Translations under genes and position numbers: made by a program | The notes under the pieces: model-generated | What the model saw: only the letters and a program-made list of their open reading frames with translations | Database searches by the model: none | Told to the model about the DNA's origin: nothing | Assembly: GCA_948665105.1 (NCBI GenBank) | Contig: CAPNGW010000030.1 | Coordinates: 1 to 13,893, forward strand | Direction of reading: 5' to 3' | Length of the DNA: 13,893 nt | Source of the DNA: an uncultured Lachnospiraceae bacterium | Lineage (GTDB): Bacteria > Bacillota > Clostridia > Lachnospirales > Lachnospiraceae | In this document: positions 5,824 through 13,656 of the stretch, piece by piece | Numbering within the stretch: position 1 is the first letter of the stretch | How the letters are laid out: the number at the start of each line of letters is the position of its first letter

Positions 5824-7728
5824 TTATGATTTTTTCTTGTGCACGTTTCGAATGGTCTTTTTCTTCTGGGGTTTTTTCTTCTTTATTTCCTGCTGCCTAC
5901 GGGACACCAGCGCCACCGTCTTTTTATCACTCTGCCTTGGACGAATCAGGCATTTTTTGTCATACCCGATTAAATCCGTCCGGCCCGCCAGGGTCAGCGC
6001 CTCCACCACCAGCTCATAATTCTTGGGGTTCCGGTACTGAATCAGTGCCCGCTGCATGGCCTTCTCATGAGGATTTCTGGATACGTACACTGGATCCAGG
6101 CTTTTGGGGTCCACCCCGGTATAATACATGCAGGTGGAAATGGTGGAGGGCGTAGGGTAAAAATCCTGCACCTGCTGAGGCATATATCCTAAGTCCCGCA
6201 AAAATTCCGCCAGCTCCACGGCTTCCTTTAAGGTGGAGCCGGGGTGGGAGGACATGAGATAGGGAACGAGATATTGCTTTTTGTTAAGCTTCACATTCAT
6301 GTCCTTAAATTCCTTCACAAACCGCCGGTACACCGACACCCGGGGCTTTCCCATCTTCTCAAGCACCCCGTCGGAGATATGCTCCGGGGCCACCTTCAGC
6401 TGGCCGCTGACATGGTGCTCACACAATTCCTTAAGAAAGGTTTTGTCCGGGTCATGCACAAGATAATCAAACCGCAGGCCGGAACGGATAAAGACCTTCT
6501 TCACATTGGGAAGGGCCCTTAATTTCCGAAGTAAATCAAGATAATCGGAATGGTCTATTTTCAAATTCTTACAGGGTGAGGGGAACAGACACTGTTTATC
6601 CGGACAAACGCCCGCTTTCATCTGCTTGTCACAGGAAGGCCCCCGGAAATTGGCGGTGGGACCGCCCACATCGTGAATATACCCCTTAAATTCCGGGTCC
6701 CAGACAAGCTGCTTTGCCTCTTTTACAATGGATTCATGGCTTCTTGTTTGGACGATACGGCCCTGATGGAAGGTCAGGGCGCAGAAATTGCAGCCGCCGT
6801 AGCAGCCACGGTTGCTGACCAGACTGTATTTTACTTCCTCAATGGCAGGAACACCACCCAAAGCCTCGTAGGAGGGATGAAAGGTACGCATGTAGGGCAG
6901 GGCATACACCTTGTCCATTTCACTCTGGCTTAAGGGCTTGGAGGGGGGATTTTGCACCACCAGCACACCCTTGTCATACTCCTCCACCAGCCGTTTTCCG
7001 TGAAAAGGGTCTGTGTTTTGATACTGGATATAAAAGCTTTTGGCATAATTCAATTTATCGCCTTGCAGCTCCCGGTACGAAGGCAGCGTCATAGCGTCAT
7101 AGATGTCCTCTTTTTTCTCGGTTTTATAGACGGTTCCCGGGATAAAGGTGATATCCTTGGCAGACAGCCCACTGCTTAAGGCCTCGGCGGTCTCCACAAT
7201 GCTGCGCTCTCCCATACCGTACAAAAGCAAATCCGCGCCAGATTCCAGCAGGATGGAGGGCTTTAGCCTGTCGGACCAATAATCGTAATGGGCCAGCCGC
7301 CGCAGGCTTGCCTCAATGCCGCCGATTACAATGACGGCATTGGGGTATGCTTTGCGAATCAGCTTGCAATAGGCCACTGTGGCATAATCCGGCCGTCTGC
7401 CCATAATCCCGCCGGGGGTGAAGGCATCCTTCTCCCGCCGACGCTTGGACACGGAATAATGGTTCACCATGGAATCCATATTTCCTCCCGTCACCAAAAA
7501 AGCCAGCCGTGGCTCCCCGTATATCCTGACACTCTCCGGATTCTTCCAGTCCGGCTGGGAGATGATACCCACAGAGAAGCCCTCCGCCTCCAATATGCGG
7601 CTTATGATGGCATGTCCGAAGGAGGGGTGGTCCACGTAGGCATCCCCGATGACATAGATAAAATCAAATTGTGAAATCTGCCGCTTGTCCATATCCTCCC
7701 GGCAAAGAGGTAAAAATCCTGTATGCAT
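5824..7728 (-). CDS. ygiQ: YgiQ family radical SAM protein
   Basis: This 634-residue protein belongs to the YgiQ (UPF0313) radical SAM family, whose substrate is not established. The N-terminal domain has the family opening FDFIYVIGDAYVDHPSFGHA (22-40), then ISQPDW and GRRPDYATV. The radical SAM iron-sulfur site is C309-YGG-C313-NF-C316, the CxxxCxxC triad that binds the 4Fe-4S cluster and SAM. A second cysteine group at 366, 375, 380 and 386 is typical of the family and may bind another metal. FYPTPSTISTCMYYTG follows toward the C-terminus. The tail is rich in lysine (KKKKPQKKK). The ATG at 7728 has GAGG five bases upstream; a Met 12 codons later is a weaker option, with GGGAGG only two bases away. 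It is the last gene of the pepD run and ends before the AT-rich gap. Confidence 0.93.
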   Translation of the reverse strand: MHTGFLPLCREDMDKRQISQFDFIYVIGDAYVDHPSFGHAIISRILEAEGFSVGIISQPDWKNPESVRIYGEPRLAFLVTGGNMDSMVNHYSVSKRRREKDAFTPGGIMGRRPDYATVAYCKLIRKAYPNAVIVIGGIEASLRRLAHYDYWSDRLKPSILLESGADLLLYGMGERSIVETAEALSSGLSAKDITFIPGTVYKTEKKEDIYDAMTLPSYRELQGDKLNYAKSFYIQYQNTDPFHGKRLVEEYDKGVLVVQNPPSKPLSQSEMDKVYALPYMRTFHPSYEALGGVPAIEEVKYSLVSNRGCYGGCNFCALTFHQGRIVQTRSHESIVKEAKQLVWDPEFKGYIHDVGGPTANFRGPSCDKQMKAGVCPDKQCLFPSPCKNLKIDHSDYLDLLRKLRALPNVKKVFIRSGLRFDYLVHDPDKTFLKELCEHHVSGQLKVAPEHISDGVLEKMGKPRVSVYRRFVKEFKDMNVKLNKKQYLVPYLMSSHPGSTLKEAVELAEFLRDLGYMPQQVQDFYPTPSTISTCMYYTGVDPKSLDPVYVSRNPHEKAMQRALIQYRNPKNYELVVEALTLAGRTDLIGYDKKCLIRPRQSDKKTVALVSRRQQEIKKKKPQKKKTIRNVHKKKS

Positions 7729-7803
7729 ATAGTCCTCATTTTCCTGTTATATAGCTGTGGAGCCTCTTTTAAAGCAAAGGCCCTTTCCTGGTGTGACAGG
7801 GCT

Positions 7804-8472
7804 CTATTGTCTGCGCTCATAGGTGTCTTTTAAAACCTGTATGTAATCTGCGATATAGAAATCTGCCAGTCTCTTTTTTTCCTCCTTCAAATACATGGAG
7901 TAGGTATCCTCCACTCCGCACACCGTCATGCCTGCAGCCTTACCGGCCATGATGCCCGCCGGAATATCCTCAAATACCAGGCATTCCTCCGGCTTCACCT
8001 GAAGCCGCTTTGCCACCTCCAGATATACGTCCGGCGCCGGTTTTCCACGATTCACCTCACAGGAGGTTACAATGATTTCGATGTAATTGTGAAGTCCCAA
8101 TGCATCCGATACCGCCTGCACCAGCTGTTTGGAGTTGCTGGTGGCAATCCCCATGGGAATTCCCCGCTCCTTACAGTGCTTTAAAAATTCCTCTGCATGG
8201 GGTTTAAATGGAACCTCATGAGAATATTTGTCCATGGCCATGACATTCCAGATATCCTTTAACTCCTCCACGGTCTCCGTAAGCCGGAACCGCTCCTTGC
8301 TGTATACTGCGGTCTCCGTAAAGCTCATACCCTCTATTTTCTGCTGGAAGTCCTCCGGCAGCTCCATTCCCCGCGCTCCTAAGAATTCAATATCAATCTC
8401 CTTCCACAGCCACATGGAGTCCACCAGAGAGCCGTCCAAATCAAAAATCACTGCTTTTTTATTTTTTAACAT
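7804..8472 (-). CDS. HAD-superfamily hydrolase, beta-phosphoglucomutase-like
   Basis: This is a 222-residue haloacid dehalogenase-like phosphatase or phosphomutase. Motif I is FDLDGSLVDS with nucleophile D11 and acid/base D13. A helical cap follows (about 20-85). Motif II is ATSNS at 110-114, motif III is the lysine of GKPAPDVY (143-150), and motif IV is FEDIPAG at 167-173 with E168 and D169. This order with an N-terminal helical cap is the subfamily I pattern of beta-phosphoglucomutase and phosphoglycolate phosphatase relatives; the substrate cannot be read from sequence. The ATG at 8472 follows AAAGGA seven bases upstream and lies four bases after the pseudouridine synthase stop, so they are coupled. 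A 75-base gap then separates it from ygiQ, with no strong terminator visible. Confidence 0.92.
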   Translation of the reverse strand: MLKNKKAVIFDLDGSLVDSMWLWKEIDIEFLGARGMELPEDFQQKIEGMSFTETAVYSKERFRLTETVEELKDIWNVMAMDKYSHEVPFKPHAEEFLKHCKERGIPMGIATSNSKQLVQAVSDALGLHNYIEIIVTSCEVNRGKPAPDVYLEVAKRLQVKPEECLVFEDIPAGIMAGKAAGMTVCGVEDTYSMYLKEEKKRLADFYIADYIQVLKDTYERRQ

Positions 8473-8476
8473 TTTA

Positions 8477-9184
8477 TTATCCTTTCAAGCTTTGCACTTC
8501 CTCTTCTGTCAGCTTTCGGTACTCTCCCGGCTTCAAGCCTTCGTCCAGCAGAATGCCGCCCATGGAAATCCGTTTCAAATAAACAACTCTTTTCCCAACA
8601 GCCTCAAACATCCGCTTGACCTGATGAAACCGTCCTTCCGTAATGGTAAGCAAAATCTCCGAAATTTCATCTGAATTTAATATTTCCAATTTTGCCGGAG
8701 CGGTGGGCTTCTCATCCCCAATATCCAGTCCCTTATCAAAAAGTGGAATCTCCGCTTCTGTCACTTCCCCCTCCACCCGGGCAAAATACGTCTTTTCCAC
8801 ATGCTTCCCGGGAGCCAGCAAGGCGTGGCACAGTGCTCCGTCATTGGTGAGAAGCAACAGTCCCTCCGTGTCAATGTCCAGCCGTCCCACCGGGAAAAGC
8901 TCTTTGTGGGAGGCACCCTCAAGATATTGAAGAACCGTCTTATGTACCTTATCCTTGGTGGCCGTGACGCAGCCTGAGGGCTTGTGGAGCATGAAATACT
9001 CAAATTCCGCATAGGCCATGGGTTCTCCCCGAAAGCACACAGTGTCCGTATCCGGCTGAATTTTTCGCTCCGGCCTCTTCTCCGGTTCCCCGTTTACCGT
9101 CACCAGCCCTTTTTTCAGATACTGCTTCACCTGGCTTCTGGTGCCCACACCCATATCAGCCAGATATTTGTCAAGTCGCATCAT
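8477..9184 (-). CDS. RsuA/RluB/RluE/RluF-family pseudouridine synthase
   Basis: This 235-residue enzyme makes pseudouridine in ribosomal RNA. It begins with an S4 RNA-binding domain (MMRLDKYLADMGVGTRSQVK, with GLVTVNGE at 26-33). The catalytic domain contains FMLHKPSGCVTA (64-75) and the family motif FPVGRLDIDTEGLLLLTNDG around 97-116, with the catalytic aspartate D103. EGRFHQVKRMFEAVG at 183-197 is also diagnostic. The length matches RsuA for 16S rRNA, but RluB-type 23S activity is equally possible. The ATG at 9184 has AAGGAG six bases upstream; an upstream Met ten codons earlier has no such site. It sits 75 bases after the M23 gene and four bases before the HAD gene. A second, unrelated pseudouridine synthase (RluA family) is in the left operon. 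Confidence 0.94.
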   Translation of the reverse strand: MMRLDKYLADMGVGTRSQVKQYLKKGLVTVNGEPEKRPERKIQPDTDTVCFRGEPMAYAEFEYFMLHKPSGCVTATKDKVHKTVLQYLEGASHKELFPVGRLDIDTEGLLLLTNDGALCHALLAPGKHVEKTYFARVEGEVTEAEIPLFDKGLDIGDEKPTAPAKLEILNSDEISEILLTITEGRFHQVKRMFEAVGKRVVYLKRISMGGILLDEGLKPGEYRKLTEEEVQSLKG

Positions 9185-9203
9185 TTTTCTCTCCTTCCAT
9201 GAT

Positions 9204-9240
9204 GTTGAGGGCAAAAGGGGCTTTTGGCTCCGGCATCAAC
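9204..9240 (-). other. Weak nested hairpin upstream of the RsuA-family gene
   Basis: In the M23 to pseudouridine synthase gap the minus strand can fold with outer arms GTTGA/TCAAC (9236-9240 and 9204-9208) around an inner CAAAAG-CCC-CTTTTG stem (9212-9226). No U tract follows directly, so it is not a normal terminator. It ends 20 bases before the start codon and could act as an RNA processing or stability element, or be chance. Confidence 0.3.
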
Positions 9241-9259
9241 CTATACAGGAAGCAAAACC

Positions 9260-10114
9260 TCAATAGAAGGGGTACTGTAATTTCTTGTTTTCCAGAGATT
9301 TCAGCGGCCAGTATGCATTGATGCTCATCTCCGTCCCGTCGGGCTGATTCACGTAAACACCTACATGAAGATGCACGTCAAAGTTGCCCACGGTCCCCTC
9401 AATCTCGCTGTAGCCGCTGTCCCCCATAAAGCCCAAAAGCTCTCCCGCCTCCACCGTATCCCCGATTTGAAAATCTTCGGCATAGTCGTAAAGGTGGGCA
9501 TAGTAGAAATATCCTCCATGGGGAGCCCGGATGCCGATACGGTAGCCCCCCTTGGGGAGCCAGCCGATTTTCTCCACCACGCCGGCAGTCATGCTGACCA
9601 CGGGATATCGTCCCCGCTCATTTATCTTTGCCATAAGGTCCGTTCCCTCATGGCCCCGTTTCCCCCCGAAGGTCCGCTCAAACATCCAGGAGTCCGTGAA
9701 GGACACCTCTGCTTTCTCATTTAAGGTGGAGACCGGAACCGGAAAATACCTTAAGTCCGTCCACACGGAAGCCAGATACCCGGTATATTCCAAGTACTGG
9801 TCTTCCTTCACAGCCTTAAGTCTCTTCGCGTACCACGAAAGCTGCTCCCTCTTCTCCTCGCCGCTTATGAGCCATGCCAGGAGATAGTCATAACGGGAAA
9901 ATTCTTCTCCCCTCTTTTGGTCCTTTTCCCAGGATATAAAATCATCATATAATTTTATTGGCACCTGTTGCGCCCGGATGCGGTCCATGGCCTCCTCCCG
10001 TACCATCAGGCGGTTCCATTTTCCCATGTCTCTGCAAAAAGAAATCAGAGAGACATTGCACAGAACCAGTAGAATAATAACCATGGGTATAAACCAGACT
10101 CTCCTGCTATTCAA
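9260..10114 (-). CDS. Membrane-anchored M23 family metallopeptidase
   Basis: This is a 284-residue zinc peptidase of the LytM/lysostaphin type, which cuts peptide cross-bridges in peptidoglycan on the outer face of the membrane. A single hydrophobic segment (about residues 7-26, WFIPMVIILLVLCNVSLI) after the basic NSRR looks like a signal anchor. A helical charged stretch follows, then the M23 domain. The zinc site is visible as RGHEGTD (H155, D159) and HLHVG (H248, H250), with H207 in YYAHLYD also expected for catalysis. All key residues are present, so the enzyme should be active. The start is TTG at 10114; GGAGGG precedes it with a rather short spacer of 3-4 bases. It lies 23 bases after pepD. 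Neighbours do not show which process it serves; sporulation or general wall turnover are both possible. Confidence 0.88.
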   Translation of the reverse strand: MNSRRVWFIPMVIILLVLCNVSLISFCRDMGKWNRLMVREEAMDRIRAQQVPIKLYDDFISWEKDQKRGEEFSRYDYLLAWLISGEEKREQLSWYAKRLKAVKEDQYLEYTGYLASVWTDLRYFPVPVSTLNEKAEVSFTDSWMFERTFGGKRGHEGTDLMAKINERGRYPVVSMTAGVVEKIGWLPKGGYRIGIRAPHGGYFYYAHLYDYAEDFQIGDTVEAGELLGFMGDSGYSEIEGTVGNFDVHLHVGVYVNQPDGTEMSINAYWPLKSLENKKLQYPFY

Positions 10115-10137
10115 TATCCCTCCAACAAATCATACCA

Positions 10138-11586
10138 TTATTTTGAACGTCTTAAGAATTCCACTAACAGCCTCCATACCCGCTCCGTGGAGGAGATGGA
10201 AAGCCGCTCCTTTGGTGTATGGATGTCGCGATTGTTTGGCCCGAAGGAGACACAGTCAAGGCCGTCAAGCTTCCCGGACAATATTCCACACTCCAGCCCG
10301 GCATGAATGACCTGAAGCTTTGGCTCCTCTGAAAAAAGCTCCCGGTAGCAGTCTGCAATCAGCCTGCGCATATCAGACTCCGCCTTGTACTCCCAGGCCG
10401 GGTAATCTCCGTGGGTGGTAAGCTCTCCGCCTAAGAACTCCGTCAGGAAGGTGAGGCGGTCCGTCACCTCGTATTTCCGGCTGGTGACGTTGCTGCGTAC
10501 GGAAAAGCTCAGGTGAAAGGCATCCTCCTGAAGCTTTAAAATACCAGGATTTAAGGAGGTCTCAACCAGCCCCTCAATATCCATGCTCATATGCTGGATT
10601 CCCACAGGCATATTCCGAAGGAAGAACAGTATTTTTGTCAGTGAAGCGGCGTCCAGGGCAGAACCGTTTCCCTGGCCCATTTCCTTTAACGTAAGGGTGA
10701 TGTCCGGGTCTGAAACACGGTATTCTCTTTTCAAAACCCCATCCCATTGAAGACATGCCTCCTTCAGTGCCGGTACCTGTTCCTTCTCCACCAGAAGAAC
10801 AGCTGAAACCTCCCGGGGAATGGCATTGTCCATCATGCCGCCCTTAAGGGTACAAAGCTTTAAATCCATTTCCTCTGTAAGCCCCTTTAACACGCGCCCG
10901 GACACCGCGATGGCATTGGCCCTCTCCTTGTGAATCTCCCCGCCGGAATGGCCGCCCTTAAGGCCGTGAAGGGTCAATTCAAACCGGACGCCATCTGCCT
11001 CCCTGCGGGATACGGGAATCACACAGTCCGCCCTGAGCCCTCCGGCACAGCCGGCCAGAAAAATACCCTCATCGTCCGAGTCGATGTTTAAAAGCTTCCG
11101 TCCCTTCAGCATGGAAACGTCGATGGCCTTGGCTCCCTCCATCCCCGTCTCCTCGTCCACCGTCAGCACCACCTCCAGAGGCGGATGAGCAATATCGCTG
11201 CTGTCAAGAAGGGCAAAGGCGTAAGCTATGGCGATTCCATCGTCTCCGCCCAGAGTGGTACCTCTGGCTTTCAGAAAGTCACCATCTATATAGAGGCTCA
11301 ACCCATCCTTCTTAAAATCGATGGGGCAGTCTGACTCTTTTTCACAGACCATGTCCATATGGCCCTGCAGAATCACCGGCTCTGAGTGCTCATAGCCTTC
11401 TGTTCCCTCCTTAAATATAATCACATTGTTGGTCTCATCCTGCAAATACCTTAAGCCTCTTTCCTTTGCGAAGGAAACGCAATAGTCGCTTATAGCCTTT
11501 GTATTCCCGGAGCCATGGGGAATGGCACAAATTTCCTCAAAAAAGCGAAAGACCTGTTTTGGCTCCAAATTCTCACATACGTACAT
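10138..11586 (-). CDS. pepD: Aminoacyl-histidine dipeptidase (Xaa-His dipeptidase)
   Basis: PepD is a cytoplasmic M20-family dizinc dipeptidase that cleaves Xaa-His dipeptides such as carnosine and other unblocked dipeptides. The 482-residue length is right for PepD. It opens NLEPKQVFRFFEEICAIPHGSGNT, the classical family start. Metal and catalytic residues visible are H76 and D78 in QGHMDMV, D115 in LGGDDG, E145-E146 in TVDEETGMEGA, D169 in NIDSDDEG, and the late HAGLECG. The ATG at 11586 is chosen because GGAGGTAA sits eight bases upstream; an upstream in-frame ATG at 11613 lacks a site. It is the first gene of the leftward run, with a TATAAT -10 at 11635-11640, divergent from ylbJ. The histidine released has no visible tie to the hisZ-hisG operon. 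Confidence 0.94.
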   Translation of the reverse strand: MYVCENLEPKQVFRFFEEICAIPHGSGNTKAISDYCVSFAKERGLRYLQDETNNVIIFKEGTEGYEHSEPVILQGHMDMVCEKESDCPIDFKKDGLSLYIDGDFLKARGTTLGGDDGIAIAYAFALLDSSDIAHPPLEVVLTVDEETGMEGAKAIDVSMLKGRKLLNIDSDDEGIFLAGCAGGLRADCVIPVSRREADGVRFELTLHGLKGGHSGGEIHKERANAIAVSGRVLKGLTEEMDLKLCTLKGGMMDNAIPREVSAVLLVEKEQVPALKEACLQWDGVLKREYRVSDPDITLTLKEMGQGNGSALDAASLTKILFFLRNMPVGIQHMSMDIEGLVETSLNPGILKLQEDAFHLSFSVRSNVTSRKYEVTDRLTFLTEFLGGELTTHGDYPAWEYKAESDMRRLIADCYRELFSEEPKLQVIHAGLECGILSGKLDGLDCVSFGPNNRDIHTPKERLSISSTERVWRLLVEFLRRSK

Positions 11587-11634
11587 TCTTATTACCTCCG
11601 ATATCCTGTGCATTTTTATTGTATTCCCACATAT

Positions 11635-11663
11635 ATTATACTATGAAAAAAATTGTCTGTTCT
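11635..11663 (-). promoter_or_regulatory. Probable pepD promoter overlapping the ylbJ start
   Basis: On the minus strand a perfect TATAAT lies at 11635-11640, with a weak AGAACA (11658-11663) at a 17-base spacer as the only -35 candidate. Initiation near 11628 would leave a leader of about 42 bases with a good GGAGGTAA site. The -10 sits just before the divergent ylbJ ATG at 11643 and the -35 falls inside ylbJ, so the two genes cannot both be read freely from here. Confidence 0.45.
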
Positions 11664-12578
11664 GTAGTATTGACGATACTGACTGTTTACATACTGATGT
11701 TCCCCCGTGAGGCGGTAAATGCATCCTCCTTTGGACTGATTCTGTGGTATACAAAGCTGTTACCCACACTGCTGCCCTTTGCGATTTTGTCTTATATTTT
11801 TGTGGCTTCCGGGCTGTTACATACCTTTACTCTCGTTCTTCACAAGGTGGTGAAATATCTTCTGCCCGTCAGTCCGGAAGGAATTTACCCACTGCTGGCA
11901 GGGTTCCTCTTCGGGTTTCCCATGGGCAGCCTGGTCACATCTCAGATGGTGGAGCAGAATCGACTAAGCTATAGTGAGGGAAGCCGCCTTTTTGCCATTG
12001 CCAACAACATCGGGCCGGTGTTCGTAAGCGGCTATCTCCTAAACGCCTGCCTTCACCGCCCGGAGCTTCGAATCATTACCTTTCTCATTCTGTATGCTCC
12101 GCCTCTTGTATTTCTTATAATAGATGCAAAATTTTTCAGGAAGGACCTCAGGCTTCCTCCCCCACAGATAAAAAAAACGGCACCAGGATTTCAAATCAAC
12201 TTTAAAATCATCGATGCCGGCATTATGAATGGTTTCGAAACATTAACCAAGCTGGGCGGTTACATTATACTGTTTTCCATCCTCTCTGAAATGGCGAATA
12301 GCCTGCCTGTAAAGAACGAGCTTTTCACCTGTATCCTGTTTGGCTTTACCGAAATAACCAGCGGAGCCGCCCGCATCTCGGCCTCTTCCCTGTCTTTTCG
12401 GATTCAGTATCCTCTCATCCTTGCATTTACAGCCTTCGGCGGTCTCTCCGGTTTGGCCCAGACTGCCTCCATGATTCGAGGGGCCGGATTCTCCATGAAA
12501 AGGTACCTGGCAACCAGAGCTATCTTAAGCATCTGCTCCGGAGCTCTGGCCTGGCTGGCTGTCCGGCTGTTATTTTAA
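11643..12578 (+). CDS. ylbJ: YlbJ-like sporulation integral membrane protein with Gate domains
   Basis: YlbJ belongs to the nucleoside-recognition (Gate) membrane family and is needed for spore formation in Bacillus, under mother-cell control; its transport role is not settled. The 311-residue protein is highly hydrophobic, with about eight membrane segments. It carries family motifs GFLFGFPMGSLVTS (87-100), NNIGPVFVSGYLL (121-133), FGFTEITSGAARI (233-245) and FGGLSGLAQTASM (265-277). It is shorter than Bacillus YlbJ (about 400). The ATG at 11643 lacks a Shine-Dalgarno match; a TTG at 11619 and a Met 18 codons later lack one too, so the start is uncertain. It is the only clear plus-strand gene and ends with a 9-base tail-to-tail overlap with the coiled-coil gene. 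Its proximity to coaD and rsmD matches the Bacillus ylbH-ylbI-ylbJ order, with ylbJ inverted. Confidence 0.85.
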   Translation: MKKIVCSVVLTILTVYILMFPREAVNASSFGLILWYTKLLPTLLPFAILSYIFVASGLLHTFTLVLHKVVKYLLPVSPEGIYPLLAGFLFGFPMGSLVTSQMVEQNRLSYSEGSRLFAIANNIGPVFVSGYLLNACLHRPELRIITFLILYAPPLVFLIIDAKFFRKDLRLPPPQIKKTAPGFQINFKIIDAGIMNGFETLTKLGGYIILFSILSEMANSLPVKNELFTCILFGFTEITSGAARISASSLSFRIQYPLILAFTAFGGLSGLAQTASMIRGAGFSMKRYLATRAILSICSGALAWLAVRLLF

Positions 12579-13163
12579 CATATCAGTTTCCAGCTGAATC
12601 TCCGGCAGCTCCGGCTCCGGATCATCCTCCGGGGACAACTCCCGTCGGTTGGCGCTGACCAAATCATAGCAGCCCTGCAGGGAGCTTAACAGATTGTCGG
12701 TTCTGGCTTTTGTGGTATCAATAGCGCTGCTGATGAAGCCCTCCAGGCTCTTTAGGATATTATCCGTGTACTGCATGGCCCCTGTGCGGATGTTATTGGC
12801 GTCCATGGTGGCGTTGTCCAGAAGCTCCTGGGCCTGATTGGTGGCAGCCAGCACAATTTCGTTGGCCTGGGCATAAGCCTGTTGCATAATCTGATGTTCA
12901 CTGACCAGCTCATTGGTATGCACCTGGGCCTGGGCGATAATGTTGTCTGCCTTGGCCTGAGCATCTGCCAAAATGGCTTCTTTATTGCTGATAATCTTCT
13001 GATACCGCTTGATTTCATCGGGCGTTTTCAGTCGGAGCTCTGTCAACAGCTCCAGGAGCTCCTCCTTATTGACAACGATTTTACTATTGGAGAGAGGCTG
13101 ATACTTGCAGCCGTCGATAAATTCCTCAATTTCCTCGATAATCTGTTCCATTCTGCTGCTCAT
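12570..13163 (-). CDS. Coiled-coil protein, DivIVA / V-ATPase subunit H-like
   Basis: This 197-residue protein is alanine-, glutamine- and asparagine-rich and helical from about residue 48 to 168, with repeats such as ADAQAKADNIIAQAQ and AYAQANEIVLAATNQAQ. Such helices resemble the DivIVA and vacuolar ATPase subunit E/H coiled coils that similar clostridial genes are labelled with. This is shape similarity, not proof of function. The N-terminal part has a KIVVNKEELLELLTELR segment, and the C-terminal tail is acidic and proline-rich (SPEDDPEPELPEIQ). No membrane segment or signal peptide is seen. The ATG at 13163 has AAAGGAGG seven bases upstream, a strong site that overlaps the coaD stop. It lies 13 bases after coaD, so the two are likely co-expressed. 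A role in division or a scaffold is only inferred. Confidence 0.8.
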   Translation of the reverse strand: MSSRMEQIIEEIEEFIDGCKYQPLSNSKIVVNKEELLELLTELRLKTPDEIKRYQKIISNKEAILADAQAKADNIIAQAQVHTNELVSEHQIMQQAYAQANEIVLAATNQAQELLDNATMDANNIRTGAMQYTDNILKSLEGFISSAIDTTKARTDNLLSSLQGCYDLVSANRRELSPEDDPEPELPEIQLETDMLK

Positions 13164-13176
13164 TGTATATCCTCCT

Positions 13177-13656
13177 TTATTGTTTATATTTTGCATATAT
13201 ACGCTCAATCAACGGTCCCGGCACAAAATGGGAAATGTCTCCTCCATAGGAGGCCACCTCCCTGACGATGGTGGAGCTTAAATATGCATATTCCAGGCTG
13301 GTGGCTAAAAACAAGGTATCAACCTGGGAATTCACAATCCGGTTTGTCTGGGCAATTTGCAATTCATATTCAAAATCAGTCACCGCCCGAAGCCCCCGGA
13401 TAATAAGATTAGCTTCCTTCTCCCTGGCATATTCAATCAAAAGTCCTTCAAAAGACTGAATCTTTACATTGGGAATATCCTTTGTCATCTCTTCTAACAT
13501 ACTAACACGTTCTTCAATGGAAAACAATGGATTTTTTGCACTGTTTATCAAAACAGCCACAATCAGCTCGTCCACAATTTTTGCGGAGCGCACAATCATA
13601 TCAAGGTGTCCGTATGTCACCGGGTCGAAGCTGCCCGGATAAATGGCTCTTCTCAT
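13177..13656 (-). CDS. coaD: Phosphopantetheine adenylyltransferase
   Basis: CoaD adenylates 4'-phosphopantetheine with ATP to give dephospho-CoA, the fourth of five steps in coenzyme A synthesis, in the cytoplasm as a hexamer. The 159-residue length is normal. The nucleotidyltransferase signature is GSFDPVTYGHLD (8-19) with T14 and H17. RGLRAVTDFEYELQ (88-100) and SSTIVREV (127-134, with R132) complete the ATP site. All the key residues are present. The ATG at 13656 has GGAGG six bases upstream and overlaps the rsmD stop as ATGA, so translation is coupled. The rsmD-coaD pair is conserved in many bacteria. Confidence 0.97.
   Translation of the reverse strand: MRRAIYPGSFDPVTYGHLDMIVRSAKIVDELIVAVLINSAKNPLFSIEERVSMLEEMTKDIPNVKIQSFEGLLIEYAREKEANLIIRGLRAVTDFEYELQIAQTNRIVNSQVDTLFLATSLEYAYLSSTIVREVASYGGDISHFVPGPLIERIYAKYKQ

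Noticed and set aside
7729..7803. Rho-independent terminator between the HAD gene and ygiQ
   Set aside because: Only a 5-base GCCCT/AGGGC stem with a 13-base loop and no proper U tract is seen; it is not convincing.
10036..10060. Lipoprotein signal (cysteine after LVL in the M23 protein N-terminus)
   Set aside because: The residues before C19 (LVLC) do not fit a lipobox, which needs a small residue before Cys; a plain signal anchor explains the segment.
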